Positions 7,961-19,153 are shown, numbered from the stretch's first letter. The stretch: 64,000 nt of DNA from an uncultured bacterium (GCA_903928495.1 CAIYQZ010000076.1:25610-89609); one strand, 5' to 3'. The notes: a model not told the origin generated them from the sequence alone. Numbers and translations are program-made.

Positions 7961-8674
7961 ATGACCGCATACCTCTTCTCTCCCCCCGCCGTCCAAAGCC
8001 TGCCCGTGCGCGGCCAGACCGAGCGCTTTCCCATCAACCGCATCTTCTGCGTGGGCCGCAACTACCACGCCCATGCGGTGGAAATGGGCCGCCCCGTGGA
8101 CAAGAGCGTGGAGCAAGCCTTTTACTTCACCAAATCGCCACAGACACTGGTGGAAAGCGGCTCAGTAGTCGCCTATCCACCCCGCACCAGCAACTACCAC
8201 TTCGAGATGGAACTGGTGGTGGCCATTCGCAAAGCGGGGTTTCGCGTGAGCGAAGCCAACGCCCACGAACACATCTACGGCTACGCCGCTGGTCTGGACA
8301 TGACCCGGCGCGACCTGCAACTGGTGGCCCGCGACAAAGGCCGCCCTTGGGACACGGGCAAAGACATCGAAGAAGGCTCGGTGTGCGCCGAGATCGTGCC
8401 ACTGCCCGGTGTGGTGATCGAGGGCGGCGCCATTGCTTTGGAAGTGAATGGCACCACCAAACAAAGCTCGGATGTGAACAAGCTGATCTGGAACATCCGC
8501 GAAATCATTGCCGACCTGTCCACCTACTACCACCTGCAACCCGGCGACCTGATTTACACAGGCACGCCCGAAGGAGTGGGCGCGGTGGTGACCGGCGACA
8601 AAATCACCGGCCGGGTGGACCTGGGGGTTGCGGGCGTGACCGAGATCAGCCTGACGATTGGCGCGGCGGAATAA
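7961..8674 (+). CDS. nagK: Fumarylpyruvate hydrolase (FAH family)
   Basis: A 237-residue fumarylacetoacetate-hydrolase-fold enzyme. The core signatures are [16 protein letters not shown], the metal-site stretch FEMELVVAI (about 79-87), [15 protein letters not shown] and the C-terminal [13 protein letters not shown]. It splits fumarylpyruvate into fumarate and pyruvate, the last step of the glutathione-dependent gentisate route. It is 26 bases after nagI and 18 before the isomerase gene, so the four genes are co-transcribed. Confidence 0.94.
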   Translation: MTAYLFSPPAVQSLPVRGQTERFPINRIFCVGRNYHAHAVEMGRPVDKSVEQAFYFTKSPQTLVESGSVVAYPPRTSNYHFEMELVVAIRKAGFRVSEANAHEHIYGYAAGLDMTRRDLQLVARDKGRPWDTGKDIEEGSVCAEIVPLPGVVIEGGAIALEVNGTTKQSSDVNKLIWNIREIIADLSTYYHLQPGDLIYTGTPEGVGAVVTGDKITGRVDLGVAGVTEISLTIGAAE

Positions 8675-8692
8675 GCAGCAACAAGGCACACC

Positions 8693-9355
8693 ATGAAGCT
8701 CTACAACTTCTGGCGCAGCGGCACCTCGCACCGCACGCGCATTGCGCTCAACCTCAAAGGCGTCTCCACTGAGTACCTCGCGGTGCACTTGGGCAAAAAC
8801 GCGCACCTTGGCGACGACTTCAAAGCCGTCAACCCGCAGCAATTGGTGCCGGCCCTGGTGCTGGAAGCCGCTGACAGCCCGGACCAGACCGAACACACCC
8901 TCATCCAGTCCCCCGCCATCATTGAATGGCTGGAGGAAGCGTACCCCACGCCCGCGCTGTTGCCCACAGACCCGTTCGAGCGCGCACAGGTGCGGGCCAT
9001 GGCGGCGGTGGTGGGGTGTGACGTGCACCCCATCAACAACAAGCGCATCCTGGACTATTTGCGCCAACAGTTCGGTGCGGACGAGGTAGCCATCAATGCA
9101 TGGTGCGGCACATGGATCAGTGCGGGGTTTGATGCGCTGGAGGCACTCATCGCACAACCAGCGTCAGAAGTTCGCTATTGCTTTGGAGACACCCCCACAT
9201 TGGCCGATGTGTACCTGATTCCGCAAATCGAGAGTGCGCGGCGCTTCAAGGTGGATCTGAGCCGCTGGCCCAAGCTCATGGCCATTGACGCGCAATGCGC
9301 CACACTGGCAGCCTTTGCTGAGGCTGCGCCTGCTCGGCAGCCCGACGCGGCTTGA
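8693..9355 (+). CDS. nagL: Maleylpyruvate isomerase (zeta-class GST)
   Basis: A 220-residue zeta-class glutathione transferase homologue that isomerises maleylpyruvate to fumarylpyruvate with glutathione as cofactor. The N-terminal thioredoxin-like domain starts MKLYNFWRSGTSHRTRIAL, which carries the family SSxS/A-type glutathione-activating segment as SGTS. The cis-proline site is VPALVLE, and the helical domain carries CDVHPINNKRILDYL. It is last in the gentisate operon and convergent with the oxidoreductase gene that ends 25 bases away. Confidence 0.93.
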   Translation: MKLYNFWRSGTSHRTRIALNLKGVSTEYLAVHLGKNAHLGDDFKAVNPQQLVPALVLEAADSPDQTEHTLIQSPAIIEWLEEAYPTPALLPTDPFERAQVRAMAAVVGCDVHPINNKRILDYLRQQFGADEVAINAWCGTWISAGFDALEALIAQPASEVRYCFGDTPTLADVYLIPQIESARRFKVDLSRWPKLMAIDAQCATLAAFAEAAPARQPDAA

Positions 9356-9379
9356 ACTGAAAAGCAAAGCCAGCCTGTC

Positions 9380-10414
9380 CTAAACCGACAGGCACACCTT
9401 GCCAAAGTGCTGCCCACTTTTCAGGTGGGCCATGGCTTCGTGCAGTGCTTCAAACGGGTAAACGCTGTCGACCACAGGGCGCATTTGCACCCGGGCCATG
9501 GCGCTGCACATGGCCAAAAAGTCGTCGCGGCTGCCCACGGTCACACCCTGCAGCCGCACGGCGCGGGTCACCACCAGGCCCAGAGGAAGGTCCACCCGGT
9601 TGCCGCCCAGCACCCCAATCAAGCTGACCGTGCCACCAGCGCGCACTGCTCGCAGTGACTGCGCCAGCGTGTCGCCACCGCCCAGCTCCACCACGTGGTC
9701 CACACCGTCGCGGCCTGTCCAGCCCGTTGCCAGGGCTTTGACTGGGCGGCCCCATTCGGGCGTTTCGCGATAGTTCAGCACTTCGTCAGCACCCAGTTCG
9801 CGCAGCCGATCGGCCTTGGCTTTACTGGAGGTCAGGGCAATCACCCGCGCGCCCAGCAGCTTGGCAAACTGCAGCGCAAACAGCGCCACACCGCCGCTGC
9901 CCTGCACCAGGACCACGTCGCCGGGGCGCACGTTGCCATCGGTCACCAGGGCCCGCCAAGCCGTCACGCCAGCCGTGGGCAGGCAGGCGGCCTCTGCGTC
10001 GGTGAGGTAATCGGGCACGGGGGCTGCAGACAAAGGGTCGGTCAGCAGCCATTCCGCGGCCGTGCCATCGGTCTCGCAGCCCAAGCCGCGCGAGAGCTTC
10101 TGCGCATCAGGCGCACCGCCCTGCCAGCCTTGGAACAGCATGGGGCACCAGCGCTGGCTCTGCGCCACGCCCAGCCCAGCCGCCACGCCGGGGCCGATCT
10201 GGTCCACCACACCCACACCGTCGCTCAACACCACCAGCGGCAGGTCTTGCATGCGGCTGCCATAGCCCTTGAGCGGCACGAGCAAATCGCGGTAATTGAG
10301 CGCGGCGGCACGCATGGCCAGCCGGATCTGGCCCGTGCCTGCCACGGGTTCTGGGCGCTCGGCCACCTGCAGGTGTTCAAAGTCCCACTGCCCCTGAACC
10401 TGAAAAACCTTCAC
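9380..10414 (-). CDS. Zinc-free MDR-family NAD(P)-dependent alcohol dehydrogenase/quinone oxidoreductase
   Basis: A 344-residue medium-chain dehydrogenase/reductase with an N-terminal GroES-like domain and a Rossmann domain marked by VLVQGSGGVALFALQFAKLLGARVIALTSS (about 165-194). The GHE zinc-ligand motif of true alcohol dehydrogenases is not present. The start is taken as GTG at 10414, because it overlaps the thiolase stop in a GTGA arrangement and the earlier ATG lies inside the thiolase gene. It is the last gene of the box operon. It might reduce or oxidise a side product of the pathway, but the substrate is unknown. Confidence 0.8.
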   Translation of the reverse strand: MKVFQVQGQWDFEHLQVAERPEPVAGTGQIRLAMRAAALNYRDLLVPLKGYGSRMQDLPLVVLSDGVGVVDQIGPGVAAGLGVAQSQRWCPMLFQGWQGGAPDAQKLSRGLGCETDGTAAEWLLTDPLSAAPVPDYLTDAEAACLPTAGVTAWRALVTDGNVRPGDVVLVQGSGGVALFALQFAKLLGARVIALTSSKAKADRLRELGADEVLNYRETPEWGRPVKALATGWTGRDGVDHVVELGGGDTLAQSLRAVRAGGTVSLIGVLGGNRVDLPLGLVVTRAVRLQGVTVGSRDDFLAMCSAMARVQMRPVVDSVYPFEALHEAMAHLKSGQHFGKVCLSV

Positions 10415-11619
10415 ACGCGCTCCAGCACCAGCGCAATGCCCTGCCCCACCCCAATGCACATGGTGCACAGCGCATAGCGGCCGCCCGTGTGGTGCAGGCG
10501 GTTGACGGCGGTGGTGGCCAGTCGGGCACCGCTGGCGCCCAACGGGTGGCCCAGGGCGATGGCGCCGCCCCAGGCGTTGACGCGCTCGTCGGTGTCGCTC
10601 AGGCCAAGGGCGCGCAACACGGCCAAGCCTTGGGCGGCGAAGGCTTCGTTCAGCTCGATCACATCCAGGTCGGCCAGCGTTAGCCCGGTTTGTGCCAGCA
10701 CCTTTTGCGTTGCAGGCGCAGGGCCCATGCCCATGATGCGCGGGGCCACACCGGCCACGGCCATGCCCACTACGCGGGCTTTGGGCGTGAGGCCATTCTT
10801 TGCGGCGGTGGCTTCGTCGGCAAGCAGCAAGGCGCAGGCACCGTCGTTCACCCCAGATGCGTTGCCTGCGGTCACGCTGCCGTCGGGGCGCACCACGCCT
10901 TTGAGCTTGGCCAGCGCTTCCAGGCTGGTAGCGCGGGGGTGTTCGTCGGTGTCGACGATGACGGCATCACCTTTCTTCTGCGGGATGGTGACGGGGCAGA
11001 TTTCGCGCGCCAGGTGCCCGGCGGCAATGGCTGCAACGGCACGCAGTTGGCTGTTCATGGCCATGTTGTCTTGCGCGGCGCGCTCGATGCCGAATTCGAC
11101 CGCCACGTTTTCTGCCGTCTCGGGCATGGAATCGACCCCGTACTGGGCTTTCATCAGCTTGTTGACAAAGCGCCAACCGATGGTGGTGTCGTACACAGAA
11201 TTGCTGCGGCTGAAGGCGCTTTCGGCCTTGGGCATGACGAAGGGCGCGCGGCTCATGCTTTCCACGCCACCGGCAATCATCAGGCCCGCTTCACCGGCCT
11301 TGATGGCGCGTGCAGCCGTGCCCACAGCATCGAGCCCTGAGCCGCACAGGCGGTTGAGGGTGCCGCCGGGCACTTCCAGCGGCAGGCCGGCCAACAGGCT
11401 GCACATGTGGGCCACGTTGCGGTTGTCTTCACCGGCCTGGTTGGCGCAGCCGTACAACACGTCAACCACGCTGGCCCAATCCACATTCGGGTTGCGGGCC
11501 ATGAGGGCGCGCAGGGGAATGGCGCCCAGGTCGTCGGTTCGCACGCTGCTCAAGGCGCCGCCGTAACGCCCAAAGGGTGTGCGGATGGCGTCGCAAATGA
11601 AGGCTTGGGGGGTGGTCAT
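10411..11619 (-). CDS. pcaF: 3-oxoadipyl-CoA thiolase
   Basis: A 402-residue thiolase with the nucleophile Cys in LNRLCGSGLDAVG (near residue 91), the NEAFAAQ motif, GHPLGASGAR and the catalytic CIGVGQG at the C-terminus. It cleaves 3-oxoadipyl-CoA to succinyl-CoA and acetyl-CoA. This is the last step for box-pathway intermediates as well as for the beta-ketoadipate and phenylacetate routes. Position in the box operon, with a hydratase and hydroxyacyl-CoA dehydrogenase upstream, supports the substrate. The ATG at 11619 follows a GGAG site, and the longer frame is not thiolase-like. Confidence 0.93.
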   Translation of the reverse strand: MTTPQAFICDAIRTPFGRYGGALSSVRTDDLGAIPLRALMARNPNVDWASVVDVLYGCANQAGEDNRNVAHMCSLLAGLPLEVPGGTLNRLCGSGLDAVGTAARAIKAGEAGLMIAGGVESMSRAPFVMPKAESAFSRSNSVYDTTIGWRFVNKLMKAQYGVDSMPETAENVAVEFGIERAAQDNMAMNSQLRAVAAIAAGHLAREICPVTIPQKKGDAVIVDTDEHPRATSLEALAKLKGVVRPDGSVTAGNASGVNDGACALLLADEATAAKNGLTPKARVVGMAVAGVAPRIMGMGPAPATQKVLAQTGLTLADLDVIELNEAFAAQGLAVLRALGLSDTDERVNAWGGAIALGHPLGASGARLATTAVNRLHHTGGRYALCTMCIGVGQGIALVLERV

Positions 11620-11650
11620 GTGTGTCTCCGGTGAATGTTGAAGTCTGGAA

Positions 11651-12088
11651 TCAGACAGGCAGTTTGAACAGGCTGGTGGCTTCCAAATCGAGTACCTGCA
11701 CCTGGTGCTGGTTGAACAGCTGCCAGCGCCAGCGCAAGATGCCCAGTTCGGGCTTGCTGGCCGAACGGCGGGTGTCGAGCACGGTGGCGGTGAACGACAG
11801 CGCATCGCCAGCGCGCACGGGGTGCGTCCATTTCACGTAGGCCAGGCCGGGTGATGCAAACGACTCTGACCCGGCCAGCACATGGTCCACCGCCAGGCGC
11901 ATGGCAATGCCGCAGGTTTGCCAACCGCTGGCAATCAGGCCGCCGTGCGGGCCTTGCGCCGCAGCCTCGGGGTCGGTGTGAAACCACTGCGGGTCCCAGG
12001 CGGTGGCGAATGCCAAAAGTTCGGGCTCGGTCAGCACATAAGGCCCAGCGGTGATGACTTGGCCTGTGAAAAATTCTGCGTACTTCAT
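11651..12088 (-). CDS. MaoC-like hotdog-fold dehydratase
   Basis: A 145-residue MaoC-domain protein. The hydratase-2-type segment FATAWDPQWFHTDPEAA (about 27-43) carries the family Asp and His, followed by GLIASGWQT. Such proteins hydrate enoyl-CoA or act as thioester-binding partners in beta-oxidation. Here it may hydrate the C6 dicarboxylic enoyl-CoA, or serve in stereochemical inversion beside the crotonase. Its start codon abuts an interspersed repeat that fills the gap to the dehydrogenase gene. Confidence 0.85.
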   Translation of the reverse strand: MKYAEFFTGQVITAGPYVLTEPELLAFATAWDPQWFHTDPEAAAQGPHGGLIASGWQTCGIAMRLAVDHVLAGSESFASPGLAYVKWTHPVRAGDALSFTATVLDTRRSASKPELGILRWRWQLFNQHQVQVLDLEATSLFKLPV

Positions 12089-12140
12089 AGCTTAAAACCC
12101 ATATACATCAAGCGGTAGGTGTCATTTTGGCTTGATATTC
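12087..12140 (+). repeat. Interspersed ~52-bp repeat, copy 3
   Basis: It reads ATAGCTTAAAACCCATATAC, then ATCAAGCGGTAGGTG and a TTTTGGCTTGATAT tail. It occupies the whole gap between the MaoC start codon and the stop codon of the hydroxyacyl-CoA dehydrogenase gene. Confidence 0.8.
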
Positions 12141-13685
12141 TCACACCAACGCAGCGCGCTGCTGCAACCAGGGGCTGGTGCGGTAGCGCTCGCCCCGGTA
12201 GGTGGCGTCGAGCGCGGCCAGTACTTGCACCACGGCGGGCGCGCCCCAGCGGGCCAGCCAGTCGAACGGGCCGGCGGGGTAGTTCACGCCCAGCTTCATG
12301 GCGGCGTCGGCCCCGGCGGGGGAACACACCCCTTGCTGCACCGCGTCTGCGGCTTCGTTCACCAGCATGCTCAGGGTGCGGGCCACCACCAAGCCGGAGG
12401 CATCAGCCAGGCGCTGGGGGTTGAACCCCAAGGCTTGCAGCCACAGCGGGGCTTGGGCTTGCCACGCGTCAGACGCGCGCGCCGACGGCGCCCAGGCCAG
12501 CACCTCGATGGGGCCAGTTAGGGTGGGCCAGTCGAACACCGCTGTGTCGATGGCTGAAGCGCTGCCCAGTTCGGTGGCCGTGCGGCCATCGGTCAGGCGA
12601 AGTTGGGCCGCGTCCACTTGCAGACCGACCCAGCCTGCATCGGGCAAACGCCCCAGTTCTGGCACCTTTGCAGCCAGGCGTTGGTGCAGCGCATCGGCCA
12701 CGGGGCCGGTGCATGCCACGGCCAGCGTGCTGAAAGGGGGCAAGCCGGTCAACGCAGGCGCATCGGGCACGGTGCCGGGCTTCTCAGCCCCTGGCGCGTA
12801 AACATAGAAACCGCGCCCGGTTTTGCGGCCCAGCAGACCACCGTCCACCAGCTCGGCCTGCACCAGCGAGGGCACAAAGCGCTTGTCGAAAAAATTGGCC
12901 TCGTACACCGAACTGGTGACCGAAAAGTTGGTGTCGTGGCCAATCAGGTCCATCAGTTCGCACGGTCCCATGCGAAAGCCCACGCTGCGCAGGCAGGCGT
13001 CCAGCACTGAGGGGCTGGCGGCCTGCTCTTGCAGCAGGGCCAGTGTCTCGGCGTAGTACGGGCGGGCAATGCGGTTGACGATGAAGCCCGGCGTGGAGCG
13101 GGCGTGCACCGGCGTTTTGCCCCAAGCCCTGGACAGTTCAGCAATGCCATCGGCCACGGTGGGTGCGGTTTGCAGGCCCGACACCACCTCCACCAGTTTC
13201 ATCAGCGGCACAGGGTTGAAAAAATGCATGCCCACCAGGCGCTGCGGGTGGTGCAGCCCGTTGGCAATGGCCGTGACGGAAATGGACGAGGTGTTGGTGG
13301 CCAGCACGCAGTCGGCAGACACCACCGTTTCCAGCTGCTGGAACAGGCTGCGCTTGGCCTCCAGCTTTTCCACAATGGCCTCCAACACCAGGTGGGCGCG
13401 GGCGGCGCTGTCCAGCGTGATGACCACCTGGATGCGGGCCAGCGTTTGGGCCGCAGCTTCAGCGGTGAGCTTTTGCTTGGCCACCAGGGTGTCGAAGGTG
13501 GCGGCCAGTTGATCGCGGGCCTGATTGGCCGCACCGTCGCGCACGTCAAACAGCATGACCGGGTGACCGGCCTGTGCGGCCACCTGGGCAATGCCCGCGC
13601 CCATGATGCCTGCGCCCACCACCAGCACGGGCAAGTCAGCGGGGGCTTGCGCCAGGCTGAACAGGGTGGATGGCGTGGCGGTCAT
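12141..13685 (-). CDS. paaH: 3-hydroxyadipyl-CoA dehydrogenase-type 3-hydroxyacyl-CoA dehydrogenase
   Basis: A 514-residue protein with an NAD-binding domain (VLVVGAGIMGAGIAQVAA near residue 20), the signature HFFNPVPLMKLVEVV with the catalytic His (about 140-155), and two C-terminal 3HCDH domains, as in PaaH/PaaC of phenylacetate degradation. It oxidises 3-hydroxyadipyl-CoA to 3-oxoadipyl-CoA. The start at 13685 overlaps the hydratase stop in ATGA. A 60-residue upstream extension in the open frame lies over the hydratase gene and is not part of the protein. Confidence 0.9.
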   Translation of the reverse strand: MTATPSTLFSLAQAPADLPVLVVGAGIMGAGIAQVAAQAGHPVMLFDVRDGAANQARDQLAATFDTLVAKQKLTAEAAAQTLARIQVVITLDSAARAHLVLEAIVEKLEAKRSLFQQLETVVSADCVLATNTSSISVTAIANGLHHPQRLVGMHFFNPVPLMKLVEVVSGLQTAPTVADGIAELSRAWGKTPVHARSTPGFIVNRIARPYYAETLALLQEQAASPSVLDACLRSVGFRMGPCELMDLIGHDTNFSVTSSVYEANFFDKRFVPSLVQAELVDGGLLGRKTGRGFYVYAPGAEKPGTVPDAPALTGLPPFSTLAVACTGPVADALHQRLAAKVPELGRLPDAGWVGLQVDAAQLRLTDGRTATELGSASAIDTAVFDWPTLTGPIEVLAWAPSARASDAWQAQAPLWLQALGFNPQRLADASGLVVARTLSMLVNEAADAVQQGVCSPAGADAAMKLGVNYPAGPFDWLARWGAPAVVQVLAALDATYRGERYRTSPWLQQRAALV

Positions 13686-14485
13686 TGGGGAATCCAGTTC
13701 GCGGGGCGTTTGCCCAGAAAAGCGGCAAAACCCTCGCGCGCCTCGTCGGTGCCGCGCACGCGGCTGATGGTCTGCGCCGTGAGTTCGCGCACGTCGGGGG
13801 TGATGGGCCCCACTTCCATGTCGGCATAGAGCAGCTTGATTTCGGCCTGGGCCTGGGGGCCACACACCAACAGGTCTTTCACCACGGCGTCCACCGCCGC
13901 ATCAAGGGCAATGCCCTCTGCGTCAAACGGCACCACGTGTTGCACCATGCCCATGGCCAGCGCTTCGGCTGCGCCCACTCGGGTGGCGGTAAGTGCCAGG
14001 CGCTGTGCCTGGCGTTTGCCCACGGCGTTGGTCACATACGGACCAATGACGGCGGGCAAGATGCCGAACTTGGCCTCACTCACCGAAAAGCTGGCGTTGT
14101 CTGCGGCCACTGCGATGTCGCAAGCGCAGGTCAGGCCCACGCCACCGCCCAGTGCCGCGCCTTGCACACGTGCCACGGTGGGTTTGGGGCAGGTGGCAAT
14201 GCGGTGCAGCATGCCCGCAAACTTGCGGGCATCGGCCAGGTTCCATTCCTGACTGGCCTGGGCGGCGCGCTGCATCCACTGCAAATCGGCCCCGGCACTG
14301 AAGTGTTTGCCAGCCCCGGCCAACACGATCACGCGCACGGCGGGGTCAGACCCCAAACGGGCAAAGGTGTCGTCGATCTCGGCAATCATGGCCTCGTCAA
14401 AGGCGTTGAACACCGCCGGGCGGCTCATGGTGATTTGCGCCACGCCGGGTGCGCGGGTGGTGATGGTGAGGGTGGGTTCGCTCAT
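13682..14485 (-). CDS. Enoyl-CoA hydratase/isomerase (crotonase family) of the box operon
   Basis: A 267-residue crotonase. The oxyanion-hole segments are HFSAGADLQWM (about 61-71) and GAALGGGVGLTCACDIAVA (about 109-127). It resembles methylglutaconyl-CoA hydratases in sequence. Its place between boxA and the hydroxyacyl-CoA dehydrogenase, with 6-base and overlapping junctions, argues that it hydrates or isomerises 3,4- or 2,3-dehydroadipyl-CoA. It would feed 3-hydroxyadipyl-CoA to the next enzyme. Confidence 0.88.
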   Translation of the reverse strand: MSEPTLTITTRAPGVAQITMSRPAVFNAFDEAMIAEIDDTFARLGSDPAVRVIVLAGAGKHFSAGADLQWMQRAAQASQEWNLADARKFAGMLHRIATCPKPTVARVQGAALGGGVGLTCACDIAVAADNASFSVSEAKFGILPAVIGPYVTNAVGKRQAQRLALTATRVGAAEALAMGMVQHVVPFDAEGIALDAAVDAVVKDLLVCGPQAQAEIKLLYADMEVGPITPDVRELTAQTISRVRGTDEAREGFAAFLGKRPANWIPQ

Positions 14486-14491
14486 GGCATT

Positions 14492-15793
14492 TCAATACGT
14501 TTCGAGGTGCAGGCGGCCTTGGGCTTTCAGGGAGGCACCCACGGTGTCCCATTCGAGCCCGGCTTGGGTGGCGATGTCCCGCAGGGCCAGCACCACGCCT
14601 TCTTCCATGGCTTTCAGGCCACACACGCAGAAATGGGCATTGGGGTCGGCCAGCATGGTGGCCAAGTCGGCGGCGCGTTCGCGCATGGCGTCTTGCACGT
14701 AGCGTTTGGGCTTACCCGATTCGCGTGAAAACGCAAAGTGGGTGTCGATGAAGTCTTTGGGCAGGCTTTGCAGTGGGCCGAAATACGGCAGTTCGGCCTG
14801 GGTGCGGGCACCGAAAAACAACATGAGCTTGCCGGATTCAAATTTCCCGGTTTGTCTGAGCCGACGGCGCCACTCGGTCATGGCGCGCATGGGAGCGCTG
14901 CCGGTACCGGTGCAAATCATCACGATGTGGCTCTTGGGGTGGTTGGGCATCAGGAAGCTGGCACCGAACGGGCCCACCACTTGCACCTTGTCGCCCACCT
15001 TCAGGTCGCACATGTAGTTGCTGCCCACACCGCGCACCGGCTGACCCTGGTGGTTTTCCAGCACGCGTTTGATGGTGAGTGACAGGTTGTTGTGCCCGGG
15101 GCGCTCGCCGTTGCGGGGGCTGGCGATCGAGTATTGGCGGGCGTGGTGGGGTTTGCCGCGCTCGTCCAGGCCAGGGGGAATGATGCCGATGCTCTGCCCT
15201 TCCAACACGGGGAACGGCATGGCACCAAAGTCCAGCACCACATGGTGGGTGTCGTAATCGGCACCGGCTTGCTGGCCCACCTCGGTCACGCGCAGGTTGC
15301 CGGTCACGGTGGCTTCAATGGTCTTGTGGGCGGCCTTGGGGCTGTACAGGTTGGTGTACGCATGGGCGGCCGACCAGGGGGGCACGGTGGCGCCGTACTG
15401 AGCACTGTTGAACGTGTCGGCTGCGGCGTTTTCAGCAGGCGCGGCCACGGGTTCAGGGGTGGCCACTGGCTCGGTGGTTGCGTCGTCAGCCCCTTCGGCC
15501 AGTTCGGCTTTGCTGAGTTCGGCGGGCAACACGTCCCAACCCAACTGGGCGTCCAGGCTGTAGGCCTTCTGGCGGGTGACGGTGCGGTAGTTGTCGATGC
15601 TGCCGGTGGGGCACGGCGAGATGCAGTCGTTGCACCAGTTGCACTTGCTCACGTCCACCACGTAGTTGCGTGAATCGTGGGTGATGGCACCCACGGGGCA
15701 AATGGCTTCACAGGTGTTGCAGCGGATGCAAATTTCGGGGTCGATCAGGTGTTGCTTGATGACGGCCGGGGCGGTTTGGGCGGGTGCATTCAT
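14492..15793 (-). CDS. boxA: Benzoyl-CoA 2,3-epoxidase reductase subunit BoxA
   Basis: A 433-residue iron-sulfur flavoprotein that passes electrons from NADPH to BoxB. The N-terminus has two 4Fe-4S ferredoxin motifs: Cys22, 25, 28, 32 and Cys51, 54, 57, 61. An Ala/Pro/Glu-rich linker (about 95-130) follows. The C-terminal half is a ferredoxin-NADP reductase module with RQYSIASP (FAD) and [14 protein letters not shown] (NADP). It sits after boxB in the order boxC, boxB, boxA. A 125-base gap with a stem-loop separates it from boxB. Confidence 0.97.
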   Translation of the reverse strand: MNAPAQTAPAVIKQHLIDPEICIRCNTCEAICPVGAITHDSRNYVVDVSKCNWCNDCISPCPTGSIDNYRTVTRQKAYSLDAQLGWDVLPAELSKAELAEGADDATTEPVATPEPVAAPAENAAADTFNSAQYGATVPPWSAAHAYTNLYSPKAAHKTIEATVTGNLRVTEVGQQAGADYDTHHVVLDFGAMPFPVLEGQSIGIIPPGLDERGKPHHARQYSIASPRNGERPGHNNLSLTIKRVLENHQGQPVRGVGSNYMCDLKVGDKVQVVGPFGASFLMPNHPKSHIVMICTGTGSAPMRAMTEWRRRLRQTGKFESGKLMLFFGARTQAELPYFGPLQSLPKDFIDTHFAFSRESGKPKRYVQDAMRERAADLATMLADPNAHFCVCGLKAMEEGVVLALRDIATQAGLEWDTVGASLKAQGRLHLETY

Positions 15794-15886
15794 GGCGGGT
15801 GTGTCTCCAGGTCACCAGGGCCTGCGCGGGATCGCTGCGAAATTGGCTTTGCCAGGCCGCTGGCGATGCCCCCTGGAAGGGGGTGG

Positions 15887-15905
15887 CGCACCCGAAGGGG
15901 GTGCG
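15887..15905 (-). other. Stem-loop between boxB and boxA
   Basis: CGCACCC and GGGTGCG form a perfect seven-pair stem with a five-base loop, 13 bases after the boxB stop in transcription order. No T-run follows, so it is not a classical terminator. It may stabilise the upstream boxC-boxB message or set the ratio between oxygenase and reductase subunits. Confidence 0.5.
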
Positions 15906-15918
15906 ACGCAGGGGTGGG

Positions 15919-17346
<1,428 letters not shown>

Positions 17347-17435
17347 GTTCGGTCTCCGAATTCAAAAAAGCTCGGCGGAAGATGTGTGGTTGCAGCGCCC
17401 CGCCACGAACGCGCTGCACAACGTCAATCAAAAAC

Positions 17436-19106
17436 TCAGACGCGGTTCCAGTCGAACACGGCCTTGTCGCCCTTGCCGTAGACCTTCAGCGCGCCCTTTT
17501 CACCCACGGCGTTTGGCCGCTGGAAGATCCAGTTTTGCCAGGCGGTCAGACGGCCAAACACACGGGTCGCCATGGTCTCCACGCCGTTGAAGCGCAGGTT
17601 GGCTTCCATGCCGGTGAGGGCATCAGGGCTCATGGCCACACGCTCTTCGATGGCAATGCGCACTTCGTCGGCCCAGTCGATGTCGTCGGGGTTGGCCGTG
17701 ACCAGCCCCAGGGCAAAGGCTGCGTCGGCATCCAACGGCTGACCTTGTGCCCCGCGTGCAGCGTCCATGGCGGGCGCTTCGTTGTAGAAGCGGCGACCAA
17801 TGCGGCTTTCGTCGGTGGCCATGGGGTAAGTGCCGAAGTTCAGCGCGGTCAGCGTGATCTTGGGTGCTGCGGCTTCGTCGTCGGGCAGGGCCAGGTGGTA
17901 GCTTCGGTCGCAGGCCAAGGCCAGCTCCAGCAGCGTGCCAGCAAAGCACGAACCGGCTTCAACCAGGGCAAACAGGCTGCGGCTGCTCACGTCCAGGCGG
18001 CTGAAGGTGCGGCGCAGCAGGCCAATGGTTTCGCGCACCAGCCAGTGGTTTTGGTGGGCTTGCAGGGTGGCATCCATGGCCAGTACGGCGGCACTGTCGC
18101 CTTGGGTTTTGATGAGCCAGGTGCCAATGTCCAGCTCGTTGGTGCGCATTTGCAAAATGGCGTCTTCCAGCTCGCGGGCCATTTGCAGCGGGTACCAGGC
18201 GGCACCGGCGGCTTCAATGCCAGCCACGTCAGTGGGTTGGGCACCTGTGGGCGCTTTCACGGTGAAGGTGGCCACACGCTTGGCGCGGTCGATGGCCACA
18301 GCGACGTGGGCATAGGTCAGAGCATCGGCATCCATGGTGCGTTGCAGCGGGGGCAACGCCACGCCCTTGCCGTCGGCGGGGCGGTCGCTTTGCGCGGCCA
18401 GGGCCAGGGCGCGCTCTTGCACCTTGTCGGCAAACTGGGCGGGCTTGACGATGTCGTCCACCAGGCGCCAGTCTTTGGCTTTTTTGCCGCGCACACCTTC
18501 GGTGGTGGTGCAGAAAATGTCGGCCAGGTCGTGGCGCACTTTGCGCTTGTCGGTCACGCGGGTCAGGCCGCCGGTGCCGGGCAACACACCCAGCAATGGC
18601 ACTTCGGGCAGGCTGACGGCGCTGCTGCGGTCGTCCACCAGAATGATTTCGTCACAGGCCAGGGCCATTTCATAGCCACCGCCGGCGCAGGCGCCGTTCA
18701 CGGCAGCCAGGAACTTCAGGCCGCTGTGCTTGGAGCTGTCTTCCAGACCATTGCGGGTTTCGTTGGTGAACTTGCAGAAGTTCACTTTCCAGCTGTGGCT
18801 GCTCACGCCCAACATGAAGATATTGGCGCCGGAGCAAAACACTTTGTCGCGCGCACTGGTCACCACCACAGTGCGCACTTCGGGGTGCTCGAAGCGGATG
18901 CGGTTGATGGCGTCGTTCAACTCAATGTCCACACCCAGGTCGTAGCTGTTGAGTTTGAGTTTGTAGCCGGGGCGCAGGCCGCCGTTTTCGTCGAAGTCGG
19001 CGGCCAAGGTGGCCACAGGACCATTGAAGCTGAGTTTCCAGTGGCGGTACTGGCTGGGGTGCGTCTGGTATTCAACGCGGTCGGGGATGTGAACGGCTGC
19101 ATCCAT
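17436..19106 (-). CDS. boxC: 2,3-epoxybenzoyl-CoA dihydrolase BoxC
   Basis: A 556-residue member of the crotonase superfamily with two crotonase-like halves. The first carries KVFCSGANIFMLG and NGACAGGGYEMALACDEI. It opens 2,3-epoxybenzoyl-CoA hydrolytically to 3,4-dehydroadipyl-CoA semialdehyde and formate. The start at 19106 (MDAAVHIPDRVEYQTHP) follows a GGAG site and drops 16 non-conserved residues. It is the first gene of the minus-strand box operon, directly downstream of the TGCA-containing promoter. Confidence 0.96.
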   Translation of the reverse strand: MDAAVHIPDRVEYQTHPSQYRHWKLSFNGPVATLAADFDENGGLRPGYKLKLNSYDLGVDIELNDAINRIRFEHPEVRTVVVTSARDKVFCSGANIFMLGVSSHSWKVNFCKFTNETRNGLEDSSKHSGLKFLAAVNGACAGGGYEMALACDEIILVDDRSSAVSLPEVPLLGVLPGTGGLTRVTDKRKVRHDLADIFCTTTEGVRGKKAKDWRLVDDIVKPAQFADKVQERALALAAQSDRPADGKGVALPPLQRTMDADALTYAHVAVAIDRAKRVATFTVKAPTGAQPTDVAGIEAAGAAWYPLQMARELEDAILQMRTNELDIGTWLIKTQGDSAAVLAMDATLQAHQNHWLVRETIGLLRRTFSRLDVSSRSLFALVEAGSCFAGTLLELALACDRSYHLALPDDEAAAPKITLTALNFGTYPMATDESRIGRRFYNEAPAMDAARGAQGQPLDADAAFALGLVTANPDDIDWADEVRIAIEERVAMSPDALTGMEANLRFNGVETMATRVFGRLTAWQNWIFQRPNAVGEKGALKVYGKGDKAVFDWNRV

Positions 19107-19153
19107 GGGTGTCTCCTGGTAGGCAAGGCGCACAATCCTGCACCTCGTTAACA

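Noticed and set aside
10415-10468. Upstream ATG extension of the MDR oxidoreductase
   Set aside because: The extension lies wholly inside the thiolase gene and is His/Gly-rich. The GTG overlapping the thiolase stop is the likely start.
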